Part shown: one piece after another, positions 1 to 7,426 of the stretch
Layout: the number at the start of each line of letters is the position of its first letter
How positions within the stretch are numbered: position 1 is the stretch's first letter
Source of the DNA: Sphingomonas crocodyli
GTDB taxonomy: Bacteria > Pseudomonadota > Alphaproteobacteria > Sphingomonadales > Sphingomonadaceae
Assembly (NCBI RefSeq): GCF_004005865.1
Contig: NZ_SACN01000001.1
Location: 1,612,001-1,676,000 of the forward strand
DNA length: 64,000 nucleotides
Direction of reading: 5' to 3'
The notes under the pieces: generated by a model
What the model saw: only the letters and a program-made list of their open reading frames with translations
What the model was told of the DNA's origin: nothing
Database searches by the model: none
Position numbers and translations under genes: made by a program

Positions 1-1
1 G

Positions 2-148
2 CTTCGTGCCTATGGGATCGACTCCCCTCGTAGCGCGCACCTGCCCCCCCCGTGCGCTACGACCGCCTGCTCGGTCACGGTTCTCCGTGATGAGGCGGCC
101 ACTCCCTCCGCTGACGAGCAGGCGGAGATTGGGAGTGCCGCAGCATGA
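2..148 (+). CDS. C-terminal fragment of an unidentified phage gene (5' end outside window)
   Basis: An open frame enters from the left edge and runs 48 codons to a TGA that overlaps the ATG of the next gene in an ATGA arrangement. That coupling recurs through this operon, which is the main reason to believe the frame. The visible tail (ending ADEQAEIGSAAA) has no recognisable domain. Function unknown. Another frame here could be the real one. Confidence 0.45.
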   Translation, partial: LRAYGIDSPRSAHLPPPCATTACSVTVLRDEAATPSADEQAEIGSAAA

Positions 149-1377
149 ACGACATGACCAAGCTCATGGAGTCCGGCGCGGTGCAGACCGTTGGCCAGAT
201 CATCGGCGACGATCCCTTCGTCGAAGTCGTGGAGCGGTGCGAGCCTGCGCGCCTGGACGATGCCCCGGCTTTCCCTGAACCCGGCATCTACTTCGGGATG
301 GACGACGAAGCCTATCACGCGATCGAGGCGTGCAGCGCTACCCGGCTCAAGAAGCTGGCGGTTTCGAGCATGGACATGTGGGGCGAAAGCAATCTGAACC
401 CCGATCGCGAGGTCGACAATTCCCCGTTCAAGGCGCTCGGCAAGGCATATCACAAGCGGATCGTGGAAGGCCCGGAAGCATACGCCGCAGCCTATGCGAT
501 CGACCTCGACAAGCGCGACTATCCCAAGGCGCTCGTCTCGTCGGATGAAATCAAGCACGCGATCAGGGAGGCTGGCTTCAAGCCGCTCGGCCGGATCACC
601 GAGGAAGGTGGCCTGAACCGCGCCGCGCGCAAAGAGGACTGGATCCGCCAGCTGCTCGACATCGCGCCCGAGACCGATATCTGGGACGATATGGTCGCGC
701 GCCACGAAGCCGCCACCAAGGGCAGGGCGCAAATCTCCGCCAAGCAGCATAGGCGGATCGAAATCGCCGCGCGGATGATCGAGCGCGACCCTGATCTGTC
801 GAAGGCTTTCGCCGGTGGCCACCCCGAAGTCGCCGTCTTCTGGTATTGCGCCCGCACCGGTGCGCCGATGAAGGCGAAGCTCGACTATCTTAAGCTCAAG
901 GCGATCGTCGACCTCAAGTCGTTCAGCAATTCCGTAGGGCGTCCGGTCGATCGGGCCATCGACTTCGCGATCAGCGGCCAACGCCACTTCATGGGCGTCA
1001 TTATCTATCGTGAGGCGGTCGCGACAGCGAAGACGATGATCGCCGCGACCGATGGCGCGTGCGTGTTCAGCGCAGACGGCGCCGACGAGGCAATCCATGC
1101 CGATCGCGTGGCATGGGCGCGCAAGCTGGCGGCCCAGACCGAACCGCCCGTTTGCCTGTGGGTCTATCAGCAGACCGGAAGCGCACCCGTCACACGCGGC
1201 CGCATCATGCCTGTCGGGACCGTGTTCACGATCACCGAAGGCGCGATCCAGGCGCTCAAGCGGAAATACGTCGCCTGCACCAAGGCGTTCGGCACCGATC
1301 CGTGGATCGACGTCGCCCCCATTCGCGAGACTGCCGACGAGGATGTCCCGCAGTCCGCCACCGACTTCGGAGCATAA
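145..1377 (+). CDS. RecE-like PD-(D/E)XK exonuclease of a phage recombination module
   Basis: 410 aa. The protein resembles phage exodeoxyribonuclease VIII-type nucleases with a PDDEXK-like domain, which resect double-stranded DNA ends so that a partner annealing protein can load. Visible motif residues are a conserved His in GKAYH (about residue 103), Glu228 in GHPEVAVF, KAKLD ending at Asp247, and the DLK catalytic triplet at Asp256-Lys258. The next gene encodes a RecT-like annealing protein, as expected for a two-component recombinase. It starts at an ATG overlapping the preceding stop. Known of the family: Mg-dependent 5'-3' exonuclease. Inferred: used in phage replication or circularisation. 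Confidence 0.8.
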   Translation: MNDMTKLMESGAVQTVGQIIGDDPFVEVVERCEPARLDDAPAFPEPGIYFGMDDEAYHAIEACSATRLKKLAVSSMDMWGESNLNPDREVDNSPFKALGKAYHKRIVEGPEAYAAAYAIDLDKRDYPKALVSSDEIKHAIREAGFKPLGRITEEGGLNRAARKEDWIRQLLDIAPETDIWDDMVARHEAATKGRAQISAKQHRRIEIAARMIERDPDLSKAFAGGHPEVAVFWYCARTGAPMKAKLDYLKLKAIVDLKSFSNSVGRPVDRAIDFAISGQRHFMGVIIYREAVATAKTMIAATDGACVFSADGADEAIHADRVAWARKLAAQTEPPVCLWVYQQTGSAPVTRGRIMPVGTVFTITEGAIQALKRKYVACTKAFGTDPWIDVAPIRETADEDVPQSATDFGA

Positions 1378-1380
1378 TTC

Positions 1381-2235
1381 ATGACCGACGAAACCACTGA
1401 CCCCAAGGCCGCCGCCCGCGCCGCCGCGCGCGAGGCTCTGATCGAGGAGTTCGGGCTGGATGAGGTTGTGCGCCTCGAAGGCATCCGGGCCGATCAGGGG
1501 GCGGACGCGGCGAACGAGGAAGTGCGTCGCCTGCGCGATGCGCGTGAGGCCCAGCTTCCCGCCGTCCAGCAGCAGCGCGTCGAATTGGTCGCGACCGAGG
1601 GCGGTTACATCGTCCCGCGCTCGATGGACGAAGCCTATCGCTACGCAGTCGCGGTCGTTCATGCGAAGCTCGCCCCTGACAGCTACGGCAATGAGCCCGA
1701 TAAGGTGATGCTCGGCATTGCCGCCGCAATGGAGGCTGGCCTTCCGCCGCTCTATGGCCTGCGCCAGATCGCGATCATTCAGGGCCGACCGACCATCTGG
1801 GGCGACGCCGCAATCGCGCTGGTGCAGTCGAAGAACCTTCTGACCGGCAACACCAAGGAGAAGATCGGGACCATCCCCGCGCCGGGAACCCCGATCAATG
1901 AATGGGCGGACGACTACGGATTCCGGGTGAGCCTGTCCCGCCGCCACCAGACCGATCCCTATGTCGGCGAGTTCACCGTAGGCGACGCCAAGCGCGCAAA
2001 GCTGTGGATGAACACCCGCAAGGTTCCGTGGATCGAGCATCCCGACCGCATGCTGTTCAACCGCGCGCGGGGTTGGGCGCTTCGTGATGGGTTCGCCGAC
2101 GCGCTCGCCGGCCTCGCACTGCGCGAGGAAGTCGAGGACATGCACGGCGAGGACAAGCCGGCCCAGATCAGCACCGCGTTCCTTGACGACGATGCGGACC
2201 AGCAGCCCGAAGCGAATGCGGCGGAGGCGGCCTGA
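1381..2235 (+). CDS. RecT-like single-strand annealing protein
   Basis: 284 aa, beginning 3 nt after the exonuclease stop. An acidic, Ala/Glu-rich N-terminus of about 75 residues precedes a core containing PDKVMLGIAAAMEAGLPP, a WGDA segment and PWIEHPDRMLFNRARGWALR. Together these look like the RecT/Erf-like superfamily of phage annealing proteins that coat ssDNA and pair complementary strands. The C-terminus is acidic (DDDADQ). Adjacency to the exonuclease is the strongest functional evidence. It could instead belong to a related annealing family, but the exonuclease/annealase pairing is clear. Confidence 0.7.
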   Translation: MTDETTDPKAAARAAAREALIEEFGLDEVVRLEGIRADQGADAANEEVRRLRDAREAQLPAVQQQRVELVATEGGYIVPRSMDEAYRYAVAVVHAKLAPDSYGNEPDKVMLGIAAAMEAGLPPLYGLRQIAIIQGRPTIWGDAAIALVQSKNLLTGNTKEKIGTIPAPGTPINEWADDYGFRVSLSRRHQTDPYVGEFTVGDAKRAKLWMNTRKVPWIEHPDRMLFNRARGWALRDGFADALAGLALREEVEDMHGEDKPAQISTAFLDDDADQQPEANAAEAA

Positions 2236-2603
2236 TGTTCCCCGCACGTATCGATCGCAAGAGCCACCGCGAGGATGTCGGCAAGCGTTCGCCTGCCCAC
2301 CGTGCTTTCGTCCGGACCCACGCTTGTTGCGTCTGCAGCAGCCAGGTCGCGATCGAGTGCGCCCATGTCCGCACCGGAACCGATGGCGGCATGTCGATGA
2401 AGCCGTCAGATCGTTGGTGCATCTCGCTCTGTCGCGATCATCATGCGGAGCAGCACCAGATCGGCGAACCGGCCTTCGAGAAGAAGCACGGCATCGACAT
2501 GAAGGCGCTCGCTCGCGAGTTCGTAAATCGTTCGCCCAAGCGTTCGATGCTTGAGCAGATGGGCGCGACTGCGGACGTCGCCGCAACGGACGTTCCCTAC
2601 TGA
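2235..2603 (+). CDS. HNH-type zinc protein (DUF968/Ref-like)
   Basis: 122 aa; the start overlaps the RecT stop (TGATG). The Cys/His layout is CCVC near residue 32, ECAH near residue 42, then CRDHHAEQHQ around residue 69-78. This resembles phage HNH-like proteins of the DUF968 and Ref (recombination enhancement) type, some of which are RecA-dependent nucleases. Position directly behind exonuclease and annealase fits a recombination role. Nuclease activity here is inferred only. Confidence 0.65.
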   Translation: MFPARIDRKSHREDVGKRSPAHRAFVRTHACCVCSSQVAIECAHVRTGTDGGMSMKPSDRWCISLCRDHHAEQHQIGEPAFEKKHGIDMKALAREFVNRSPKRSMLEQMGATADVAATDVPY

Positions 2604-2776
2604 TGTTCGCCGTCCACAATCTCTGGAGCCCGGTCACGTCGATCGACGCCGCCGGCACTTACACCCATGACGGGATAGCCCGGATCAAGGCGGGTGCGCC
2701 TCTGTTCACGGCGGAGAGCTTCGATGAAGCGGAGGAGTGGCGCCAGCGCGAGTTGGCGAAGGTGCTGGCGCGATGA
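2603..2776 (+). CDS. Small phage protein, unknown
   Basis: 57 aa, starting MFAVHNLWSPVTSIDA. It is joined to the gene before by a TGATG overlap and to the gene after by ATGA, so both ends are fixed by translational coupling. The C-terminal half is charged and probably helical (AEEWRQRELAKVLAR). No domain recognised. Confidence 0.6.
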   Translation: MFAVHNLWSPVTSIDAAGTYTHDGIARIKAGAPLFTAESFDEAEEWRQRELAKVLAR

Positions 2777-3225
2777 CCCGGATCGACGCATGGGTCGGGC
2801 GGACGCTGTTCGTCCCGCTGATCATCCGCCTGTGTCAGCTGACTGGCATGACGCAGTATGCGGTGTCCAATTACGCTTGGGTCGCCGCCGGGCTTACGAT
2901 GGTCGCGCGGCTCAAGTTCGACAATGGCTGGGCGATCGCCTGGGCGGTCTTCGTGATGGCATTTGTCCTGATCGACGTCATCATCGGCGGTCTTTTCCCC
3001 AACCTCAGCCGTGGGGGAAGCCCTTTCATCCGCAAGTTCGTTCTTGCGCTGCTGCTGATCTTCGGCCCGCTGGACGCGCTCGAGTGGGCGCTGGGCGGCC
3101 ATAAGCCCAACCCGCTGATCTACGCCTGGAACTTCTTCGCCCTGCTCGCCGAGTACGCGAAGACCATCAAGACGATCCCGCCGCTGGAAAAGCGGAAGAG
3201 CAAGGCCTTGGAGGCGCGAGCATGA
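2773..3225 (+). CDS. Phage membrane protein, unknown
   Basis: 150 aa, with the start chosen at the ATGA overlap. Two to three hydrophobic segments are visible: about residues 10-20, WAIAWAVFVMAFVLIDVIIG (about 57-76), and FVLALLLIFGPL (about 92-103). The C-terminus is Lys/Arg-rich and presumably cytoplasmic. No holin, lysis gene or superinfection-immunity context is present, so the role is open. It is the only clear integral membrane protein in the phage segment. Confidence 0.65.
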   Translation: MTRIDAWVGRTLFVPLIIRLCQLTGMTQYAVSNYAWVAAGLTMVARLKFDNGWAIAWAVFVMAFVLIDVIIGGLFPNLSRGGSPFIRKFVLALLLIFGPLDALEWALGGHKPNPLIYAWNFFALLAEYAKTIKTIPPLEKRKSKALEARA

Positions 3226-3362
3226 CGCCCGCCAAGCCCCTCCCGCCCTCCTGGTGCATCGCCCCCTATCTCTGGCCCGCAACGTCACAGGCAAGAGCGT
3301 CCCTCACGCCGCCTAGCCCCGTCCGGTCCATCCTCGAACGTATGAAGGAGAAGGCAAGGTGA
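3222..3362 (+). CDS. Very small phage protein, unknown
   Basis: 46 aa with a Pro-rich first half and a basic C-terminus (ILERMKEKAR). It is supported only by ATGA coupling at its start and GTGA coupling at its end. The last codons carry the AAGGAGAAGG ribosome-binding site of the next gene, so it may exist mainly to couple translation. No homology recognised. Confidence 0.45.
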   Translation: MTPAKPLPPSWCIAPYLWPATSQARASLTPPSPVRSILERMKEKAR

Positions 3363-3580
3363 GCGAACCTCACGACTGTTTCGCCAAAGTCGATGCGATG
3401 CTTGCCGAGCGCAACACGCGGCTGACGTTCCCGATTGTGTTCAGCGAAGACATGCGGCGTAAGCCGATGATCGTCACCGAGCAGATTGAGACGGGGCGCG
3501 GCAAGAAGAAGGCTGTCGGCATGTTCGCGACCTTTTGCCCGTTCTGCGGCGCGTCGCTTGCCAAGGCTTCGGCCTCGTGA
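3359..3580 (+). CDS. Small phage protein with C-terminal CPFC zinc ribbon half
   Basis: 73 aa, GTG start preceded by AAGGAGAAGG and overlapping the preceding stop. The C-terminus carries FCPFCGASL, a single CxxC knuckle that usually needs a partner pair; a second pair is not evident, so zinc binding may be intermolecular. Function unknown. Confidence 0.6.
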   Translation: MSEPHDCFAKVDAMLAERNTRLTFPIVFSEDMRRKPMIVTEQIETGRGKKKAVGMFATFCPFCGASLAKASAS

Positions 3581-3933
3581 CCGCCCCTACCTCCGCTGGG
3601 GTGGCTCAGCCTGTCCGCGTGCAGCTTTCGCGACGCAAGGGCTGGCGGATGCCGCCGAACACTGTGAAGGTCGACCGATCGACGCGCTGGGGCAACCCCT
3701 TCGTCATTGGCGGCGGGCCGATGGGGCGTCACGCTCTCGACCATGAGGGCGCTGTCGGTTTTTTCCATGCCATGCTCAGCGATCCCGAACTGCGCGCGGC
3801 GGCTGAATATCCTAGCGACGAACGCATCCGCGCCGAACTGGCTGGTCGCAATCTGGCGTGCTGGTGCGCGGGGAAGTTTTGCCACGCCGATGCCCTTCTT
3901 GAACTCGCCAACGGAGGTAGCAATGCCGGATGA
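3577..3933 (+). CDS. DUF4326-family protein
   Basis: 118 aa from the coupled GTG. An alternative ATG at 3649 (MPPNTVKV) would remove a 24-residue leader. The core VDRSTRWGNPFVIGG and the ending LACWCAGKFCHADALLELAN match the DUF4326 pattern common in phages: a WGNPF segment followed by a CWC...CHAD motif. Biochemical function is unknown. The Cys/His-rich end suggests metal binding. Confidence 0.75.
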   Translation: MTAPTSAGVAQPVRVQLSRRKGWRMPPNTVKVDRSTRWGNPFVIGGGPMGRHALDHEGAVGFFHAMLSDPELRAAAEYPSDERIRAELAGRNLACWCAGKFCHADALLELANGGSNAG

Positions 3934-4291
3934 TCTGATGGCGCTGGCGGAGCGCGTGGAAGGGCTGAGCGGGCCGGATCGGGAGGTGGATGCGGACGTC
4001 GCGCTCACTCAGGGTTGGCATGAGTGCAACGGAGATAACTGGATCGGCCCGCGCGGTGAAATCGTTGTGCCCCACTACACCGCCTCGCTCGACGTGGCCA
4101 TGACACTTGTGCCGGAGCCAAGGAAGTGGTCGATCACCGCTGGCCATTATGGCGACTGGCAAGCGTGCGTGTGGGCGATCGACGATTTTCAGCTCGACTG
4201 GCACAGCGCCGCAACCCCCGCGCTCGCTCTAACCTCCGCTGCACTCAAAGCCCGCGCCCGCGCCAGCCAGAGCGGGGTGGCGTCGTCATGA
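3923..4291 (+). CDS. Phage protein, unknown
   Basis: 122 aa from an ATG with GGAGGT 5 nt upstream, overlapping the preceding gene by 11 nt. It starts MPDDLMALAERVEGL and has an Ala-rich tail ending in a segment like LTSAALKARA, a layout often seen in small early phage proteins. The middle holds several Trp residues. No catalytic motif recognised. Confidence 0.6.
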   Translation: MPDDLMALAERVEGLSGPDREVDADVALTQGWHECNGDNWIGPRGEIVVPHYTASLDVAMTLVPEPRKWSITAGHYGDWQACVWAIDDFQLDWHSAATPALALTSAALKARARASQSGVASS

Positions 4292-4653
4292 GCTTCGCGA
4301 CGGAAAGCAACATCAAAGCGGTTCGCAAAGCGCGTCGGTGCTTCGGATGTTCGGTTACGATCGAGGTGGGTGAACCGGCGGTTAGTTCTGTCGGCATGTC
4401 CGATGGCGACTTCTACGCCAATACCTATCATCCCGACTGCCGAGAAGCCGAAATCGCGCTGAACCGCCTCCGCGAGACGGGTTGGGTGGACGACTGGTCC
4501 TGCCTCTACGACATCGAATGGGAGGACTGGCGTTGGCTTGTCGAGGAATGGCCGGCCGTTGCCGCTCGTAAGGGGATCACGCTCGCCAAGGTTGAGGAAA
4601 CCGAGGCTGAACATGCCGCCATGTGGCAGCGGATGAGGGAGCGCGCGAAATGA
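4288..4653 (+). CDS. Phage zinc-finger-like protein, unknown
   Basis: 121 aa; ATGA overlap with the gene before. The N-terminal half shows RRCFGCSVTIEVGE, then YHPDC, which could form a CxxC...HxxC metal site of about 35 residues. The second half is acidic and Trp-rich (YDIEWEDWRWLVEEW) with a basic end. Function unknown. Confidence 0.6.
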   Translation: MSFATESNIKAVRKARRCFGCSVTIEVGEPAVSSVGMSDGDFYANTYHPDCREAEIALNRLRETGWVDDWSCLYDIEWEDWRWLVEEWPAVAARKGITLAKVEETEAEHAAMWQRMRERAK

Positions 4654-4847
4654 CCGACCCCACGATCGCGGCGCTTGCCGGGAAGCTGACGGAGGCGAAG
4701 CGCGCGTGGCTGCTCAACCCCGGCTATATTGATCCCAATTCCGTTCGGTCTCTTCGGCGCAAGGGGTTGCTTCACGAGCGCCAGCGCGGACTGACCGAGC
4801 TTGGTCGCAAGTGCGCCCACCACCTCCGCACTCAGGGAGGGGTGTGA
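4650..4847 (+). CDS. Small phage protein, winged-helix-like
   Basis: 65 aa from an ATGA overlap. The segment SVRSLRRKGLLHERQRGLTELGRKCAHHL looks like the recognition helix and wing of a small winged-helix domain, but it is too short to assign. It is the last gene before the inverted repressor gene, so the first rightward unit may end here. Confidence 0.5.
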   Translation: MTDPTIAALAGKLTEAKRAWLLNPGYIDPNSVRSLRRKGLLHERQRGLTELGRKCAHHLRTQGGV

Positions 4848-4851
4848 TGGC

Positions 4852-5049
4852 CTACTTGCTCCTCCGCTCTAGCTCGCGCTCGACAGCTTCGCGAATGAAG
4901 TCCGACCGCTTCTCATTGCCGGTCAGCGCCGCGTCGATGCGCGCCAACGTTCCGTCGCGAAAGCGTGCTGGCGTCTGCTCGCCGTTGATCCTCGGTCGTC
5001 CCACACCGGCGCGGATATCGGATATCACTTTTTCTGCCAAGCCTGCCAT
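4852..5049 (-). CDS. Ribbon-helix-helix (CopG/Arc-like) repressor
   Basis: 65 aa, the only leftward gene in the phage segment. The C-terminal part has a short strand (ARFRDGTLARID) followed by two helices (KRSDFIREAVERELERR), the expected layout of a ribbon-helix-helix DNA-binding dimer. It faces a short divergent region with three GATATC-centred palindromes, and two further GATATC copies lie inside its own 5' end. No good Shine-Dalgarno is visible. Inferred: autoregulated repressor of the rightward promoter at 5067-5095. Confidence 0.65.
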   Translation of the reverse strand: MAGLAEKVISDIRAGVGRPRINGEQTPARFRDGTLARIDAALTGNEKRSDFIREAVERELERRSK

Positions 5050-5054
5050 TTTGT

Positions 5055-5105
5055 TGATATCACCTATTGACCGTGTAAATGATATCTCCTATTTAGATGA
5101 TATCA
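5055..5105. promoter_or_regulatory. Operator array: three TGATATC(A/T) palindromes
   Basis: TGATATCA occurs at 5055-5062 and 5098-5105, and TGATATCT at 5080-5087; the centres are 25 and 18 bp apart. Two more GATATC hexamers lie at 5014-5019 and 5021-5026 in the repressor gene. Such 8-bp palindromes are typical of ribbon-helix-helix operators. One sits inside the -35/-10 spacer and one at the expected start point. Binding is inferred. Confidence 0.6.
5067..5095 (+). promoter_or_regulatory. Sigma70-type promoter of the second phage transcription unit
   Basis: TTGACC (5067-5072), a 17-bp spacer and TATTTA (5090-5095) give a good housekeeping promoter. The start would be near 5102, about 20 nt before the ATG at 5123, which has GGAGG at 5111-5115. 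It overlaps the TGATATC operators. Confidence 0.55.
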
Positions 5106-5122
5106 GATACGGAGGCAAGAGC

Positions 5123-5404
5123 ATGACGAACACCCTCACCATCATCGGCTACGAAATGGACGATCATTGCTCGCACTGTGGCCGCAAGCTTGTCCACTGT
5201 GTCGACACCGCCGAGATGGGGTTAATCGGTGCCGACTGCTTCAACAAGCTGATCAAGGCGAACACCAAAAAGTATAGCGGTAACGGCAAGCCCGGTGCCT
5301 CGTTGGTCCGCGATATGGCCAAGCTTCGGGATCGCGTCAGCGACGCGGGGCTGAGCAGCTATGGTCGCCATCCCAACCACTTCGTCTTCGAGGTGGCGGC
5401 GTGA
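5123..5404 (+). CDS. Small phage zinc-knuckle protein, unknown
   Basis: 93 aa, first gene after the operator-controlled promoter, with GGAGG 7 nt before the ATG. HCSHCGRKLVHC at about residues 15-26 and DC at about 38-39 suggest one zinc knuckle. The rest is basic and Ser/Gly-rich (KKYSGNGKPGASLV). As the first product under the repressor it is a candidate early regulator or anti-host factor; that is inference. Confidence 0.6.
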   Translation: MTNTLTIIGYEMDDHCSHCGRKLVHCVDTAEMGLIGADCFNKLIKANTKKYSGNGKPGASLVRDMAKLRDRVSDAGLSSYGRHPNHFVFEVAA

Positions 5405-5691
5405 GCCGGGCAAATCATTGCTGTCTGTGTGGGGCGCAGCGCCGCCCTACACACAAGCCATCCGAAAGCTTCGGAAACGATAGCCGTGTGCTCATGATGG
5501 ATGAGCATCGCCCAATGCTACCCGGTCGCTGGGAGCAACGACCGCAGATGATTGCCAGTGTCATGCTTTACCGGAATGGCGGCACGGCACCCGGAGAGAC
5601 GCACATTTGCGACGACTGCTTCATCGTCGGCCTGCGTCACGTCAAGGACTTCGTCGTTCAGTCTCTTGCCGCTCTGGAGCAATCAGCATGA
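5401..5691 (+). CDS. Phage protein with split CxxC pairs, unknown
   Basis: 96 aa from a GTG in a GTGA overlap. CCLCG lies at about residues 7-11 and CDDC at about 70-73, widely separated pairs that could make one zinc ribbon around a loop. No domain recognised. Confidence 0.55.
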   Translation: MSRANHCCLCGAQRRPTHKPSESFGNDSRVLMMDEHRPMLPGRWEQRPQMIASVMLYRNGGTAPGETHICDDCFIVGLRHVKDFVVQSLAALEQSA

Positions 5692-6209
5692 CCCCAGATA
5701 ACACCCCCACGTCGGTGGCCGTCGTGCCGATCGATGCCGAGACCGCTATCCGTCAGCTTGAGCGACTGCGCGAAAAGCAGCCCGGATATGGAATGTCCTT
5801 CCGATCCGACAGCCCGATCCGCCGGGGCGCTGCCGAGCTTAACCTCTACGGCAACCGTGCCGACGCTGCGAACTGGCTGATGAACAATGCGGACAATGTG
5901 ATCGCCCTGGTCCGCCTCGCCTTCCAGCAGCCGGGCGGGGAGGCTTCTACGATCGCCGAAGTCGAAACCCAAGCGAAGGCGCTTATGGACCACGCCGCCG
6001 GCATGGCGGGGCTGACTGTCAGCGAATGGGTTTCAGCACGAATGAGGGCTGCTGCGGATCGTGCTTTGACACCCGCCCCGGACGCCGCGCTGCGGGAGGC
6101 ATATGAACGCGCTGCGCAAATCTGCGAAGGTTACGGGTATCTAATCGCGGCGGCTGATATTCGTAGTCTCGCTGCCACCCCTTCGCAGAAGCAGGGGGAG
6201 GGGTTGTGA
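5688..6209 (+). CDS. Phage protein, unknown
   Basis: 173 aa; ATGA coupled. The middle (MDHAAGMAGLTVSEWVSARM) resembles the short helical segment of ribbon-helix-helix or toxin-antitoxin proteins, and is followed by an Ala-rich helical stretch (REAYERAAQICEGYG). It may be a composite of small modules. Nothing specific can be assigned. Confidence 0.55.
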   Translation: MTPDNTPTSVAVVPIDAETAIRQLERLREKQPGYGMSFRSDSPIRRGAAELNLYGNRADAANWLMNNADNVIALVRLAFQQPGGEASTIAEVETQAKALMDHAAGMAGLTVSEWVSARMRAAADRALTPAPDAALREAYERAAQICEGYGYLIAAADIRSLAATPSQKQGEGL

Positions 6210-6541
6210 GCGTCCTTGGCTGGAACGATCCGATGCCTTTCGGGAAGTATAAGGGACTGTCGGTGCGCGCCATAGCGTCGTTCAATCCCAGCTACCTTGC
6301 GTGGGCGGTGAAGAATCTCGACAGCTTTGATCTTACGCCGGAGGCCAGAAAGCTCGGCCAGCGGGAACTGAACATCCACCGCCAGCAGTCGGCAAATCGG
6401 CAACAGGGCTGGGCGTGGGGCTTTGGCGCATCCGTCAAGCGAGCCGCTGAGAAATGGCAGGAGGAGATGATCCGCCGCGAATATGCAGAACGCAAAGCCC
6501 TCGCCACCACCAACGGGGAGACCTCGCATGGGAACGACTGA
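6206..6541 (+). CDS. Stand-alone ExoX-C-like / DUF3820-type protein
   Basis: 111 aa, GTG start in a GTGA overlap. The N-terminal half has MPFGKYKG, then PSYLAWAVKNL, the pattern of the small domain found at the C-terminus of exonuclease X-like proteins and as a free-standing phage protein. The known context of that domain is DNA metabolism. The C-terminal half is basic and helical. Role inferred only from the domain. Confidence 0.6.
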   Translation: MSVLGWNDPMPFGKYKGLSVRAIASFNPSYLAWAVKNLDSFDLTPEARKLGQRELNIHRQQSANRQQGWAWGFGASVKRAAEKWQEEMIRREYAERKALATTNGETSHGND

Positions 6542-7115
6542 GCTTTTGCCGTGTCCGTTTTGTGGGGGCGAGGCAAAATTGGTGAGCACCGCCAGTTCGA
6601 CGGTTCAGTGCCAGAACGACCAATGCATCATTGGCGACCCCGCACCATTTAACGACTTCTCCCACCGAGAGGACGCCATCGCCGCCTGGAATTGCCGCAC
6701 CACCCCCGACCTCCCCGAGCGCGGGGGATGGCCGCACGTTGGCTTCGGTTGCCATGTAACTGCCGGGAAACGCTACGGAGGTGGTTGGCAAGACTGTATC
6801 GTTACCGAAGTTCACGACGACGGCGCGGTTTCCGTAAACCGGCTTAGCGATGGTGAAAAAGGTCTGCTCCCGCTCGGGACATGGGAACTTAAGGCCACCC
6901 CCGCTCCTGCTGGCGAGTTGGAGGAGATGCTGCCTACAGATGGGCAACAGGCGGCTCAGGATTGGGAAGAAGCCCTAGCCGAGATCGCGCGAACCGCGAA
7001 ACACAAAGACCTTTGCAGCTTCTGGGCAGGCCCGTGGAGGTGTAACTGCGGGCTTAAGGGCGCACTTGCCAATCTCCGCACCCACCCCGGCGCAACCACG
7101 AAGGGGATAGAATGA
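6528..7115 (+). CDS. Lar-like restriction alleviation domain with a novel C-terminal extension
   Basis: 195 aa; ATG with GGGGAG upstream and a 14-nt overlap with the previous gene. Residues 1-55 (LLPCPFCGGEAKL, QCQNDQCII, AIAAWNCR) match the Lar restriction-alleviation type zinc ribbon known from lambdoid prophages. The remaining ~140 residues are not typical of Lar: a Gly/Trp-rich part and a Cys cluster near the end (CSFWAGPWRCNCGL). Inferred: possible modulator of host restriction. The extension is unexplained. Confidence 0.6.
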   Translation: MGTTELLPCPFCGGEAKLVSTASSTVQCQNDQCIIGDPAPFNDFSHREDAIAAWNCRTTPDLPERGGWPHVGFGCHVTAGKRYGGGWQDCIVTEVHDDGAVSVNRLSDGEKGLLPLGTWELKATPAPAGELEEMLPTDGQQAAQDWEEALAEIARTAKHKDLCSFWAGPWRCNCGLKGALANLRTHPGATTKGIE

Positions 7116-7426
7116 TGGGCTACTTCAGCAACGCGACCGAGGGCGACTTCTGGGAAAGCGACAACTGCGCCAAATGCCACCATAACGGCACTGGCGAGGA
7201 CGATCCGCTCTGTCCGGTGATGGCCGCCCACATGCTCTACGCCTACGAGATGTGCAACGAGCATGAGAACCCCGCCAAGATCATCCTCGATCTACTCATA
7301 CCCAGAAACAAGAACGAACTCGGCAACGCCAAGTGCGCGATGTTCAAGCCGCGCCACGGTGTCACCGATCGGCACCTGAAGGACTGGGATAAGTACAAGC
7401 AGATCATGGCGGAGATGGGCCGATGA
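7112..7426 (+). CDS. Cys-rich phage protein, unknown
   Basis: 104 aa; ATGA coupled. Cysteines in NCAKCHHNG, DPLCP, EMCNEH and AKCAMF, with nearby histidines, suggest one metal site. The C-terminus is basic (RHLKDWDKYKQ). I recognise no family with confidence. Confidence 0.55.
   Translation: MMGYFSNATEGDFWESDNCAKCHHNGTGEDDPLCPVMAAHMLYAYEMCNEHENPAKIILDLLIPRNKNELGNAKCAMFKPRHGVTDRHLKDWDKYKQIMAEMGR

Noticed and set aside
10..2658. 882-codon open frame on the minus strand opposite the exonuclease-RecT-HNH genes
   Set aside because: Antisense shadow of GC-rich genes. The translation is Arg/Gly/Asp-rich with no domain, while the plus-strand genes have clear motifs and coupled starts.
4847..5404. 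Single long rightward gene from the TGATG at 4847 to 5404
   Set aside because: Its first half is antisense to the RHH repressor and passes through the promoter and operators. GGAGG and ATG at 5111-5125 mark a separate start.
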